64,000 bases of DNA from Balaenoptera acutorostrata (taxonomy: Eukaryota; Chordata; Mammalia; Artiodactyla; Balaenopteridae). The notes under the pieces are model-generated. The model made no database searches, had not been told where the DNA came from, and saw only the letters and a program-made list of their open reading frames with translations. The position numbers and the translations under genes were made by a program. Below, piece by piece: positions 33,131 to 44,240 of the stretch. Position 1 is the stretch's first letter; every line of letters starts with the position of its first letter. The stretch lies in the NCBI RefSeq assembly GCF_949987535.1, contig NC_080067.1, positions 68,076,128-68,140,127 on the forward strand, given 5' to 3'.

Positions 33131-34099
33131 CTTTCTGAGTGTGGTGTTGGAGCCTGATAGGAGAGGAAGCTTGGGGCCTGGTTGGGGAAAGGCAGGAGTC
33201 TGATGGCAGCAAAGGGTGCCCGGGAGAGTCAGCCAGTGTGGCTGGGGCCCTGAAGGATGGCCTGGCAGAGACCCAAGTGATAGGAGGTTAGGCTTCTGTC
33301 CCCCTGTGGCCCCTCCCAGCCCTGGTATTTCCGGGGCCTCCATGGTGGCTGAAGAGGCCTGAGAGCCCCATCAGGCCACTTGGCTTGGACCTGCTGCTGT
33401 CACTCACTCCTCATCTGCCCAAACCCGAGGGGGAGGGGGCAGCTTCTCTCTGCTCTGTCAGCACCCACAGCCCGGGGCCAGCTGCTCATCCTGCAACACA
33501 TCCCACCCTGGATGCCTCCAGAGGCCCAAATCCCAGTCTGCCCCTTCATTCCCATTCCGCCGTATTGGACCTGCCGGGGTGTACCAGCCTCTTCCCGCCC
33601 CGAACTCTGTCTCCATGCAGGATGGAGCAGAAAGAAACAACCTGCATTTGGGTGTTGAGTCTGTCAGGATGGGATCCGAGCTCCCTAAAGCCTGAAGGAG
33701 TTGGGGCCTTCTCCCTGCCCTCTGCTGCAGGGCCCGGGCTAAGAAGGCCTCAGTTCTCCACTGAGTCAGGGCTGAGGGACAGTGGACTGGGCCCTGCAGG
33801 GCGCTGTGGAGCCTGGAGGTTCCTAACTGAGGCACAGCCCTCCCTGGAAGTTTGGGCCTGTGACTCACAGAGAGATATGCCAGGCACCGGACACGTTAGG
33901 GTTTAATCTCAGCCCCTCTGCTCTCAGCCTGCGTGACCCTGAGGCACTCGACCGTCATCTGCAGGAATATAATGTAAACCCTACCAGGGCTGTTAATGTT
34001 GGTTCTCCTCGGGGGCCCCCAGTCCTTAGGAGACGGTGGGGGAGTGAGGGTTGTCCGTGTGTACACAGGAGCTTCAGGCCATCAGTTTTAGTGGCCACC
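33131..34099. other. Unassigned, GC-rich
   Basis: Frames of up to 173 codons (33385-33906) occur on both strands at once, so they probably reflect base composition. No domain recognised. Confidence 0.4.
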
Positions 34100-34260
34100 C
34101 AAAGGACCCTCTTTCTCCATCCCATAGTTGCCTCCTTGAATTACTGTTGTCTTGTGGGTCCCTCAACCTGGAATTACTGTCTTATCCTTGAACTTGTAGG
34201 AAGCTCATCTCATCTCTCAGGTGTCACCTCCTCTGTGAAGGCCTGTGACGTGCCTGAGAG
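34100..34260 (+). mobile_element. L2 fragment
   Basis: 'atctctcaggtgtcacctcc' followed by 'tctgtgaaggcctgtgacg' is L2 3' region. Confidence 0.55.
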
Positions 34261-34269
34261 AACTGAGTC

Positions 34270-34400
34270 CCCTGGCAGGTACGGTGGGAACATGATGTTA
34301 TTGTTCCTATTTTCTGGAAAACCGAGGTTCTGAGAGGTTTGTTGACTTGCCCGAGGTCACACAGCAGCAGAATCAGGACTAATATTCCACATAATGGCCT
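34270..34400 (-). mobile_element. MIR fragment
   Basis: 'gacttgcccgaggtcacaca' followed by 'gcagcagaatcagga' is inverted MIR. Confidence 0.75.
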
Positions 34401-34449
34401 CCATTTTCTAGCACCTGCCATGAGCCCAGGACTGGGCAGGTCACCTTAT

Positions 34450-34820
34450 GTTTTTTTTTTTTAAAATAAATAAATTTATTTATTTATTTATTTTTGGCTG
34501 TGTTGGGTCTTCGTTGCTGCATGTGGGCTTTCTGTAGTTGTGGCGAGCGGAGGCTACTCTTCATTGCAGTGCATGGGCTTCTCATTGCGGTGGCTTCTCT
34601 CGTTGCAGAGCATGGGCTCTAGGTGCACGGACTTCAGAAGTTGTGGCACGTAGGCTCAGTAGTTGTGACTCGCGGGCTCTAGAGCACAGGCTCATTAGTT
34701 GTGGTGCACGGGCTTAGTTGCTCTGCGGCACGTGGGAATCTTCCTGGACCAGGGCTCGAACCCGTGTCCCCTGCATTGGCAGGCGGATTCTTAACCACTG
34801 TGCCCAGCTGGGGAAGCACC
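34450..34820 (-). mobile_element. CHR SINE, full length (B-type)
   Basis: Inverted copy with a (TTTA)n tail. The 5' end is damaged ('ctgtgcccagctggggaagc' instead of 'ctgcgccaccagggaagtcc'). Target duplication not clear. Confidence 0.9.
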
Positions 34821-34859
34821 CCCAGCACTCTTCTTAAATCTTTTTTCATGAAGAATTTT

Positions 34860-34985
34860 GTCAGCCATCAGCCAACACCACTTACTTAGAGCTCTGGGCA
34901 GGGACGAATGAGGGATACAGTCCTTGCCCGGGTGGAATGCAGGCTCCCAGGGAGGCCAGACCTGCACCCTCTGGGCGAAGTGGGA
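34860..34985 (-). mobile_element. Possible L2 scrap
   Basis: 'agggatacagtccttgcccg' resembles inverted L2 3' text. Confidence 0.35.
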
Positions 34986-35009
34986 GAGAGGGGACAATCT
35001 GTTTCTCCT

Positions 35010-35150
35010 AAGAGTCCAGCTCTCGTGATGGTTCTGCCACTAACCAGCTGTGTGACCTTGAGTAAGTGAGGCAGCGCCTGTCCTCAGTTTCCCCATTTGT
35101 ACCACAGGGAGGTAGAGGCATAAGGCCTCTAAGGACCCTCCCAGCCCTAG
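35010..35150 (+). mobile_element. MIR SINE
   Basis: 'tgccactaaccagctgtgtg' followed by 'accttgagtaagtg' and 'ctcagtttccccatttgtac'. Confidence 0.85.
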
Positions 35151-36394
35151 GATTCTAGGCTTCTGTGACTTCTGAGAGTGCCCTGGGCTAGCTGTGCCTG
35201 GGTCCAGGAAGGCAGTGAGCAGTGGGGGTCCTCAGGAAGGTGCCTTTGTCTGCTCTAGTCTTGCAGCTTCATCGTCTGCCAGAGCTCAGAACTCAGGAGG
35301 GGGGCTCATCTGGGGTAAGAGGAGCCCTGGTTAAGATGATTTACAAAAGCAGGATCTGCTCAGGTTAGCAGGGCCCGATGGTGTGCTGGGGAGCAGGCAG
35401 ATGTGCTCCCTAAGCTGGCAGATGTTATTTTTTAAGAACTTCTAAAGGCACAATCCTGGCGGGGAGGGAATCTCCTGGCATTGTCTCTCCTGTGCCCCAG
35501 CAAATGCTCGGTGACTTATGAACATGACCTGATTGAATCCCTCCACCTGATCTATCGGGGCAGAACATTGCCTTCCCCTCTGTCCCAGATCAGAGGCAAA
35601 AGCAGCCCATAAGGTGTGTAAGTTACCTGGCTGGGAAGTGGTAGAGCAGAGGTTCAGAACCAGGCCCAGGTGGTGCCAGTGTCCAGGGGCTGTCCCTCCA
35701 CCATGCCACCCTGCACCTCTCCATGGTGGGAGGGTGCAAACGGCAGAGCTGGCAGGTGAATTCCAACAGCAGGGATACTCAGAGAGGGAAGCCTCAGACA
35801 AAAGGGTTACAAACTGAATCCCCGCGCGCCTCCATTTAAGCAGATCCAATATACCCAAATCTAAAAATAGCCCCTTCTGTTGGAACTCTTTCCCATATGA
35901 ATTCATTCCCATAGAAGAAGAATCACTGATTCTTTTCTTCAAGAAGCCAACTCCATTAGTGCATTAAAAATACAACTCAAGTTGCCAAGTGTGATTTCAT
36001 ATGCAATCCCCTCTCCCTACTCCCAGACCCAACAGACTTCTCACTCCTGATCCCAAAGGAATACCCCGCCTTGCCTGAAGAGAGGTTCGCCTACAGTGAG
36101 GGGGGGCTGGTGATCAACATGGCAAACACATGTCCTGGATCTTCTGAGACAGCTCACTGTCTAATATTAGGTTTCCGTTGTCCCATGAGGATACTTGGAA
36201 CTATCCGGCGTTGGGGACTGATGCCTTAGTTAGAACAATGTGGTCACCACGGAGAGAAGGATGCTGTCCTGTCAAACCCATTTGCCAAACTGGCAGGGCT
36301 GAAGGGTAGGCCTGGTCAGAGCGGGGAGCCCAGATCCAAGCCTCTGAGGTGGGGTGGGGGGATGCCGGGGGCATGGGGTGAGCCAGCTGAGAGG
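35151..36394. other. Unassigned, repeat-poor
   Basis: No repeat or exon recognised. Confidence 0.4.
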
Positions 36395-36625
36395 CAGCCC
36401 CCTGGGTACCTGGGATTTATTAGCGAGCATGCCACGCAAAACAGGCAGGCTGCAGGGATCCAGGGCTCCCTCCAGCGCTCCTCTGCATGGGAAGTGGGCG
36501 GGCCGGCCCTGGAGGGTGGCCAGGGAAGAGCAGCTCCGTGATTAAAGGCTTGGAGACCAGGACTTTTGAAGCGAGACCGAGACCGGGGTGGCTGGTTATT
36601 TACGCATTTAGCTCTGGGCCCGGCC
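36395..36625. promoter_or_regulatory. Candidate conserved non-coding element
   Basis: Repeat-free, with 'gggatttattagcgagcatg', 'ccgtgattaaaggcttgg' and 'tggttatttacgcatttagc'. Low certainty. Confidence 0.25.
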
Positions 36626-36744
36626 TCCCCCCTCCCCCCACCACCCAGCAACTCTGACCCACAGCCTGGCCCTGGGTCCCACACTGGGCTCCAGGAGCCT
36701 GGCAGGGAAGGCAAGGATTTCCAGAACCTTGACCGGGGACCTGG

Positions 36745-36880
36745 GGTGTGCTGGCAGGGGCGTTAACACACAACATCGTGAATCCTCCTGACCAGCCTAT
36801 AGGGTGAGAGTTACTAGCCCCATTTTACAGGTGGAGATACTGAGTTGAAATGACCAAGTGGAACGAGGACCCAGTTCTTC
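36745..36880 (-). mobile_element. MIR fragment
   Basis: 'ctagccccattttacaggtg' followed by 'gagatactgagttg' is inverted MIR. Confidence 0.7.
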
Positions 36881-36989
36881 TGATTCTATCTCATCACAGC
36901 AAAGAGATGGGAAGAGAAATCTGACCGAACCTCTCTAATGAGGGGGTTGTTTCCCCAGGGCTGTTTACGTGCGAAATGAGAGTTCTTAA

Positions 36990-37190
36990 AATAGTAACAA
37001 TAATGTGATAGATCCTACATACACTTATTGAGCAGCTACTACATGCTCAAGGTCACTGCATGTAATCCTTCCAAAAATTTCCCGAGATAGATATTACAAT
37101 CCTCATTTTACAGGTGAGGAAACTGAGACTCAGAGACTTTACCTGACTTGCTCATGGTCACAGAAGCAGGATTTCAAGCTTGGATTGTTC
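36990..37190 (-). mobile_element. MIR SINE
   Basis: 'ttattgagcagctactacat', 'cctcattttacaggtgagga' and 'gacttgctcatggtcacaga' are inverted MIR. Confidence 0.9.
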
Positions 37191-37285
37191 TGTCTTCAAA
37201 GCCCACAGTCCTTCCATCACCCCATGCCTCGTATAGCACCCACCTTATGGTTCCTGGAACTGCTTTCTCTATGGGAAGGATGTTT

Positions 37286-37297
37286 GGGGGGGGGGGG
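37286..37297. repeat. G12 homopolymer
   Basis: Twelve consecutive G. Confidence 0.9.
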
Positions 37298-37439
37298 TGA
37301 CTCTCAGGAGCCATCCTGGGAGCAGCCATAGAGCACAGAAGGGTGACCCCAGGAGGCTGCTGGCTGATTAGCTGTTTTCCAGGGTCCCACACTAGCTTGC
37401 CTCCATGCACTGGCTTGTGCTGTTTCCTTTCTGCATTAA

Positions 37440-37600
37440 AAACTTTTTTTTGCCTGTCAAATCCTACCCATCCTTTAGCCCTGAGCTTGGGTGGCTCTCC
37501 TTCCACTACTCCTCTTTGATCTGCTAATCACAGTGTGCACTCCTCTTTGAACTCTCTCTCTGCTTCTTGTGTAGCAGGTAGGACTCTGGGCCTTTCCTGT
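37440..37600 (+). mobile_element. L2 fragment
   Basis: 'caaatcctacccatccttta' followed by 'gccctgagc' and 'tctgctaatcacagtgtgca' resembles the L2 3' region. Confidence 0.5.
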
Positions 37601-37802
37601 TTGTTTGGCTCAGTGGTTGGAGGAGAGAGATTGATTTATGTTTAAGGAAGGGCTTCCCGGCTGAAATTTCAGAGTGGGGATTACGGAGCTCCAATTTGGG
37701 AAGCGTGAGTGAGTCATGGAGAACGGTTTCTCTTGGTGAACTGGGTGATGAGGCAGCGAGGCCCACCCCCCTCATATGCGGCTCTGGTCCCGCATTGCTC
37801 TT

Positions 37803-38100
37803 TTTTTTAAAAAAATATTTATTTATTTATTTATTTTTGGCTGTGTTGGGTCTTCGTTTCTGTGCGAGGGCTTTCTCTAGTTGTGGCAAGCGGGGGCCAC
37901 TCTTCATCGCGGTGCGCGGGCCTCTCACTATCGCGGCCTCTCTTGTTGCGGAGCACAGGCTCCAGATGCGCAGGCTCAGCAGTTGTGGCTCACGGGCCCA
38001 GTCGCTCCGCGGCATGTGGGATCTTCCCAGACCAGGGCTTGAACCCGTGTCCCCTGCATTGGCAGGCAGACTCTCAACCACTGCGCCACCAGGGAAGCCC
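37803..38100 (-). mobile_element. CHR SINE (A-type)
   Basis: Inverted copy. A perfect 14-bp target duplication, 'ccgcattgctcttt', flanks it (37789-37802 and 38101-38114). About 95% similar by eye to the copy at 50842-51134. Confidence 0.95.
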
Positions 38101-38166
38101 CCGCATTGCTCTTTCACATTGGGAAGTCTGGGGTTTCCTGGCAAGCACACCACAGCCCTTCCTCTT

Positions 38167-38456
38167 TCTTTCTTTTTTTTAAAAAAATAAATTTATTTAA
38201 TTATTTTTGGCTGCGTCGGGTCTTCGTTGCTGCGCACGGGCTTTCTCTAGTTGCGGCGAGCGGGCGCTACTCTTCGTTGCAGTGTGTGGGCTTCTCATTG
38301 CGGTGGCTTCTCTTGTTGCGGAGCACGGGCTCTAGGCACACGGGCTTCAGTAGTTGTTGCTCCGTGGCATGTGGGAATCTTCGCAGACCAGGACTCAAAC
38401 CCGTGTCCCTTTCATTGGCAGGTGGATTCTTGACCACTGCGCCACCAGGGAAGTCC
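38167..38456 (-). mobile_element. CHR SINE (B-type), internally shortened
   Basis: A perfect 13-bp target duplication, 'agcccttcctctt', flanks it (38154-38166 and 38457-38469). Relative to other B copies it lacks one body repeat between 'ttcagtagttgt' and 'tgctccgtggca'. Confidence 0.95.
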
Positions 38457-38499
38457 AGCCCTTCCTCTTAAAGCTACATAATCATGGTTCCACCATGGT

Positions 38500-38625
38500 G
38501 TTGTAGAAAGAACTCAGGACCAGGATTCCCACAGGCTTGGGGTTTTCGTGGCCTCGGTCTGTGTGTGCCTGTGCGACCTTGGGCAAGTCAGCTCCCCTCT
38601 CTGGGTCTCAGAACTGGCCAGTAGG
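38500..38625 (+). mobile_element. MIR fragment
   Basis: 'gtgcgaccttgggcaagtca' followed by 'gctcccctctctgggtctca' is MIR core. Confidence 0.75.
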
Positions 38626-38629
38626 CTTT

Positions 38630-38930
38630 CCACTGGATTCAGGAAATACAAGGATCAATAATAGAGGGCCCCTGCTCTCAAGGAGCTCCCAATCTAGAGA
38701 GGGATACAGTCAGGTAAACAGACCATTATAAGTCAAGGCGGTTACTTCTGCAATAGAAGGATGGATAGTGCACTGAGGGGAAACAGGGGAGATCAGAGGA
38801 TACAGTGACCAAGCCTGCCAGGGCGAGTCAGGGGAGTCGTCACAGAGGAGGTGACATCTGAACAAGGATTTGAAGGATGATGGGAGTCTGTCGGGCAGAG
38901 AAGTGGGGGGATACACCACTTTGGGGTTTA
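38630..38930 (-). mobile_element. L2 fragment
   Basis: 'ctctcaaggagctcccaatc', 'cacagaggaggtgacatctg' and 'aacaaggatttgaaggatga' are inverted L2. Confidence 0.75.
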
Positions 38931-39175
38931 CCTGACCTCTATTCCTGACTTCTGATAAGAATGTGCCTTGGCTTTCAGAGAGGGAGGGTCCTAGCGCCGC
39001 TAGGGAAACCTCAACTCAGCCACCGTGTAAATCCTGACAAGATTCAGTGGGATTGCAGCTCACAGAGGGAGTAGGTGGAATGATTGGAGCAGAAACCAGA
39101 GAAGCAGGCCAGAGGAGGGAGCTTCAAGAGATAAATATTCAATATCATTAAGTGCTACAGGGATGGGGAGAGATG

Positions 39176-39365
39176 AGGGTGGTGAAAAGTACAAAAATTA
39201 CTGGAATAAGGAAAAAAGACTGGAAGGAAGTACTCCAAAAGGCTCACAGTGGTCGCCTTGGAGTTGTGCGATTAGGTGTGGGTCATCGTTTTTCTGCTCC
39301 TGCGCACTACTCTGCACTTGCCAATTTTTCTACAATGAAGCATTTATTCAGTAATCAAAAAAATG
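39176..39365 (+). mobile_element. L1M 3'-end fragment
   Basis: 'ggctcacagtggtcgccttg' and 'ccaatttttctacaatgaag' followed by 'catttattcagtaatcaaaa' are the 3' end and tail of ancient L1M elements. Confidence 0.65.
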
Positions 39366-39394
39366 GAACAATGGAAACTTGTTTAGAAAAGAAG

Positions 39395-39640
39395 GCGTTG
39401 GTGACCTTGGCAAGAGCAGGTTCGGTAGAGTGGTACGGCCGAGCCAGATTGCAGGGCATTAAAAACGTGGCAGAGGGTGAGGAGGCGGAAGAAGTGTGCG
39501 CGACACTCGGGGAGGTTTGGCAGGAAATGGAAGGACGGTGACGGTACCTGGAGGCCGCGGGGCCGAGCAAAGTTGTTTGTTTTTTGTTTAATGGGAGAGG
39601 GAGTTTTAAAAGTAATGAAATTTCCTGAGTTGAAAAATCA
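39395..39640 (-). mobile_element. L2-like remnant
   Basis: 'ccttggcaagagcaggttcg' followed by 'gtagagtgg' and 'gagccagattgcagggcatt' match a repeat that I associate with inverted internal L2. Confidence 0.5.
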
Positions 39641-39872
39641 AGATCTTAGAAAGAACTTGTGTGTCTCTTCTGGGTCTAAGACACAGAAGGAGAAAATTTA
39701 TTGGAATTTTTGGGACTTTTCTGTGGCCTTGGGGGACAATAGAAAAAAAAATGGTATGAAACTGGGATTGTCCTGGAAAATCCAAGCTTTGTGGCTGCTG
39801 AATATTGTGTGGGCTTCCAATCAGAGGGGGTGAGCAAATGAAGGGAAAGATAAAGAGAATGCTGAGAAGGAG

Positions 39873-40360
39873 GGACACCTATGTTCACAGCAGCATCGTT
39901 CACAATAGACAAAAGCTGGAAGCAACCCAAGAGTCCCCTGACAGATGAATGGACAAAAAAATTGTTGTATATATGCACAGTGGAATATTATTCGGCCTTA
40001 AAAAGCAAGGAAGTTCTGACACATGTTACAACATGGATGAACTTTGAAGGCGTTATGTTGAGTGAAATAAGCCAGTCACAGAAGAGCACATACTATATGA
40101 ATCCACCCATGTGAGGTACCTGGAGTAGTCGGACCCATGGAGACATGAAGTAGGATGGTGGTGTTATTGTTTAATGGCTATAGGGTTAGAGTTTCAGTTT
40201 GGGAAAGAAAAATGTTCTGGAGATGGATGGTGGCGATGGTTGGGAAATGATGCAAATGTACTTTGTGCCACTGAAATATACCCATAAAATGGTTAAAATG
40301 GAAAATGTTATGTATATTTTACCACAGTTTTTAAAAAATTAGAAATAAATATATAAAAAG
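39873..40360 (+). mobile_element. L1M 3' end
   Basis: 'agcagcatcgttcacaatag', 'gatgaatggacaaaaaaatt', 'gtggaatattattcggcctt', 'gagtgaaataagccagtcac' and 'gccactgaaatatacccata' run in L1 order from the ORF2 end into the 3' UTR, ending in an A-rich tail. Confidence 0.9.
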
Positions 40361-41509
40361 AATTAAGAAAGGAGGAGGAGGAGGAGAAGGTGAGGACGTA
40401 GGTGAGAAGTGGGAAAGCGAGGACTCCGGGGAGGCAGAACTGGGGACGCCTGGGTGTCCCAATGGGGATAGTTTTGGAAAAGTGGAAAGAACACTTCCTA
40501 TTCAGAGCACACTCACCGAGTGAGTGGAAGGGGAGATAGAGAGACAGAAGTATGATGGAATAGGGGATGGGGTCAGGTCAGGCACCCAGAAGGAGAGTCT
40601 TCCCCCATCTGCTATGGCTAAGATTTGGAGAGCAGGTTGGAATTTTTCATTCATTCATTTGTTTCACAAGGTAGGACTTCAGCACCAGCAGGACCGCCAG
40701 CATATACACAGTACCTTCATGCCAAGTAGAGAAAAAGCATCTCCCCGCTTCCCAGGCAGACACAGCCTCAGGGGCACAGGCTGAGTAAATGGACAGCACC
40801 TCTGTGGGAGTGGGGGTCCCACCCCCGACTGGGCTGAGTGCCTCTGAATTGTAAACAACATACCCGAATGTACCCACTGACTCTGCACCAGGCACCGTGC
40901 CAGACCCTGTAGAGTTTCCTGAGCTTTAGAAGACCCACCCCATGCCTTGAAATATCCAGTGCTGCCAGGGTTGAGGGAGCAGAGGGAAGAGAGGAGAGGC
41001 AATCAGATGGGCAGCATGAGCCTGAACTCTGTGCACTTTGCTTCTGCAGGGCTCTACTTCCAGGAAGCAGGGATGAAGAGGTGGCAGGAGTGATTGTGGT
41101 GGGCATTGGCACTGCAGACCCAACGCAGGGCAAAGGGACGGGGCGTGGGGAGGACCACACTGAAGTGGCTTGTCTAGGGTCCAGGCTGGATGGGGAGCCT
41201 GGCTTGGCTGGGGAGGAAGGCGCCTGAGAAAAGCAAATGTGCGTTAGGTGCTTAGTCTGCTCACGGCCTGGAGGAACTGGCTGGTAATACCCGGTGCCCT
41301 CAGGCAGTGATCCCTCTCTGTCCTAACCCAGGACACAGAGCTATGCGGTCAGCATTGACTGCTTCTGGATCACCCCTAGGGCAGGATGCCGACAACTAAT
41401 TTTCTCTAGAGGTTATCTGACCTGCCCACTGCATCTGGTATGTGCTGCCTTCTTCACTGTCAGCACAAGATCATTATCTTGGGCCTATATGTGACTTCAG
41501 GTAACAATT
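40361..41509. other. Unassigned sequence
   Basis: A short (GGA)n run near 40370-40390. Otherwise no repeat or exon recognised. Confidence 0.4.
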
Positions 41510-41720
41510 TGGGGCTGGGGAGACCAGAGTTCAAATCCCAGCTCTTAACTCTACAATTTATAAACTATGTGACCCTGGATACCTCTCAAGTTTCTTTCTC
41601 TGTAAAATAAATTCAATTAGACCACCGCCCCACCCCAGGAATTTATAAAGATTGAATGGGTTAATATATATAAAGCACCTAGTACAACGCCTGTAAAAAC
41701 CAATGGATGTTCAATAGATG
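41510..41720 (+). mobile_element. MIR SINE
   Basis: 'gagttcaaatcccagctctt', 'actatgtgaccctggatacc' and 'tataaagcacctagtacaac' span a MIR. Confidence 0.85.
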
Positions 41721-41724
41721 TCAC

Positions 41725-41726
<2 letters not shown>

Positions 41727-41774
<48 letters not shown>
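41727..41774. repeat. (CA)24 microsatellite
   Basis: Forty-eight bases of perfect CA, adjoining a MIR tail. Long perfect runs of this kind are usually polymorphic. Confidence 0.95.
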
Positions 41775-41777
<3 letters not shown>

Positions 41778-42339
41778 CACTTGTTTAGAATATCTATATC
41801 AGTAAGGTTTACTACCTGGCGCATGTCAATGGGGTTGCTACAGTTGAGTTGGCCCAAGCTTCTCCCTGTGGGCATTCAGAGACCCATTCTCTTTGCTTGG
41901 TCCCAGGTGTCTCTTCTCCCTCCTGGTTCCTCCTCCACATCCAGTGGGTTAGATACAGGGTTGCCTCTGCTGACTGTGGCAGGGCCTTATGGAGCTTCAG
42001 TGCCAGACGCGGCATTTCTGTGGTATTTGTGGTGAAGTATGATGTAGTACACTGTGTGGTACCCTGTGATGAGGTGGAGTAGTCTGTTGGAGACAACAGA
42101 CACTATCTTGAGAAGAGCCCAGTGACCTCCTACCTGGGCTCTCCTCTGCCAGCATCCCTTGCTGCAGGGCAGTAGTTCACTTGGTGCAGAGCCCACTTAC
42201 CATGTATCACACTGGGTACCTAATATGACCCGGTGGATGGATGAGCCCATTAATGGGGGACAAGAGGTTCACAGGGGTCAATTCTGCACGTACTTACTGA
42301 AGTCTCCCAGGTGTCACGCACTGAATCTTTGGCGATTCA
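41775..42339. other. Unassigned sequence
   Basis: No repeat or exon recognised. Confidence 0.4.
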
Positions 42340-42560
42340 GACCTGAATAAAAACTGGTCACCACTCTCAAGGAGCTCAGTATGGCAGAGGACATAGACCC
42401 CTAGCTTCACCTGGGCTTAGAGCACTCCGGAGACATGAACCATACATTCAGTCAGAGCAGAAAGCAGGCAACTAGCTCTCCCTAGGTAAGTCTGGTAAGG
42501 CTTCCCAGAGGTGGTGCCCTCTGAGGTGGGTTTTGAAGGAGGAATAGGAGCAGAGACCCA
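42340..42560 (-). mobile_element. L2 fragment
   Basis: 'ctctcaaggagctcagtatg', 'aaggcttcccagaggtggtg' and 'gaggtgggttttgaaggagg' are inverted L2. Confidence 0.7.
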
Positions 42561-42735
42561 GGGACCAGGTATTCCAGGTTAGCTCTCAGTAGCTCTAGAA
42601 GGTTCTGACTGGAGGGATATGTGTTCTGCAGAGGTTCTCCAGGGACTTGCGGTCGCACCCTGATTGTCTGAAACCCACGGGGACTTTGACAGGATAAAAG
42701 GAGCTATGATGGGGCTACAGCTGTTTCTGTTTAGA

Positions 42736-42764
42736 GGGAGGTGGGGGAGGGTGGGGGAGGGAGG
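42736..42764 (+). other. Potential G-quadruplex
   Basis: Runs GGG, GGGGG, GGG, GGGGG and GGG separated by AGGT, A, T and A. Confidence 0.7.
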
Positions 42765-42889
42765 CGGTCAGAAAACCTGCCTGCACCCATCTCTCCCAGT
42801 TGTAATCTAGTCGTTTCCAGTCAGGGAAGGAGGGAGGCATAGAAGGAGAGGGAGGAACTGGGTGGGCTGGGCCTGACCAGCGGGGCACT

Positions 42890-43030
42890 GGAGGCTGTTG
42901 GGCGGGAGGATGCTGTTTATTTGACTACAATGTGTACTTAAAGGTCTCAGTTACAATGGGCCCCAGGCGCTCTTTAACAAGCTGCAGCTGTCTGGTCGCT
43001 CATTAGCTTTCCTGACATCTTCTCGGGCTG
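42890..43030. promoter_or_regulatory. Candidate enhancer / conserved non-coding element
   Basis: Repeat-free. Two SOX-like words (ACAATG 42927-42932, ACAATGG 42953-42959), a FOX-like 'tgtttatttg', an E-box CAGCTG (42985-42990) and 'ctcattagctttcc' lie within 120 bp. Confidence 0.35.
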
Positions 43031-43555
43031 GTCCTGGGGGAGCAGCCCCCGAACCCCTCCCTGTGGGTCAGGGCCCTGGAAGGTTGACTTCTTGCCCCCA
43101 GCACCAGTGCCACCATGATGAATGAGGCTGCTGCCCCATGCAGACAAACGCCTTCCTGGAACAAGAGCTGTTTTCTTAAGACAAACAATCCCAGTCAACT
43201 CTGGTGAAAGCCCCTGGATGGAAGGTCCCAGCCTCGCCTGCCACTGCCTGCCCCTCTGCCTCTGGGCACTGGGAAAAGACCCATCAGGGGGCCAGGCAGC
43301 TCTAGGTGCTGTCCTCAGAGTGGGGACAGAGTGGGGTCTCCAAGGACAGCAGGGCCTGGACATCTTCGGAGGGGAACTGAGAGAGAGAGAGGATAAGTCT
43401 CCGCAGAGAAGTGGAGAAGTGGAGGCACCACGGGAAAGCAGGGCCTTCAGAAGCTCAGCAACTGTTCTCTGCCTCTCCCTACCTGTGTCTCTGCTCAGGT
43501 TATACCTCTCTTGGCCTCGGGTCCCTCGAACATAGACTAGGCCAGTTTGTTAGAT
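43031..43555. other. Unassigned sequence
   Basis: No repeat or exon recognised. Frames on both strands of about 130 codons without a known domain. Confidence 0.4.
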
Positions 43556-43730
43556 GAATGGTTCTCAACACTGGCTGCACACTGGGGTCACCTGAGGAGC
43601 ACTGAAGAAATCCTAATGCCCAGACCCCATTCCCAGAGATCTGATTCAATTGGATTTCAGGAACTGCCAGTTTTCCCCAAAAGCCCTCCAGTGATTCTAA
43701 TGCGCAGCCAAGGTTGAGAACCATTGGTTT
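43556..43730 (+). mobile_element. MER5-like hAT element
   Basis: Inverted ends 'atggttctcaacactggctg' and 'aaggttgagaaccattgg' bracket 'ggggtcacctgaggagcact' and 'tcccagagatctgattcaat'. Confidence 0.85.
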
Positions 43731-43815
43731 GGGTGGTTCCCAAGGTCTGACTCTATGGCTTATTAGGTCTTCCTTGAAAATTCCTGGTTCCTTAGCAAAC
43801 ACCTCCAGGAAGCCA

Positions 43816-43869
43816 TTAATTTGCAGAATGTGGGCCCCAAAGTTAATTTGCAGAATGTGGGCCCCAAAG
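43816..43869. repeat. 27-bp perfect tandem duplication
   Basis: Two identical 27-bp units (43816-43842, 43843-43869) starting 'ttaatttgcagaatgtgggc'. The perfect match implies a recent event. Confidence 0.97.
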
Positions 43870-43909
43870 TTCCTCTACTCAGAGTTCCTCCTGAACAAAC
43901 CCACCTGGA

Positions 43910-44010
43910 CTGGAGCAGGAAGGGACCTCAGAACTCATCTGGTCCAAATCAGTTTCAGAGATGGCAAACTGAGGAGTCCTCTTCTCCACGTGAGGAACCC
44001 CAGCCCACGT
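43910..44010 (-). mobile_element. Possible MIR scrap
   Basis: 'cagagatggcaaactgagga' resembles inverted MIR. Confidence 0.35.
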
Positions 44011-44129
44011 GGAAAGTGTTTTGTTAATGTAAACGTCCACAACGTGGGAAACTACTCTTATTACAGGTGGAATAATTGAGGGTGGAGAGCAAGATTGGAG
44101 CATTGGAATTATAACTACTCTCTGTCTTC

Positions 44130-44240
44130 CCAACTAGATTATAAGCCCCTTAAGAGCAGTGACCAAGTCTCCCCCCTTTTTTGGTATCCTCCTCCTGACT
44201 TAGCAATAAATGACTTTGTGGATGGATGGATGGGATGAAT
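44130..44240 (+). mobile_element. L2 3'-end fragment
   Basis: 'actagattataagcccctta' followed by 'agagcagtgaccaagtctcc' and 'agcaataaatgactttgtgg' is L2 3' end. Confidence 0.7.
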
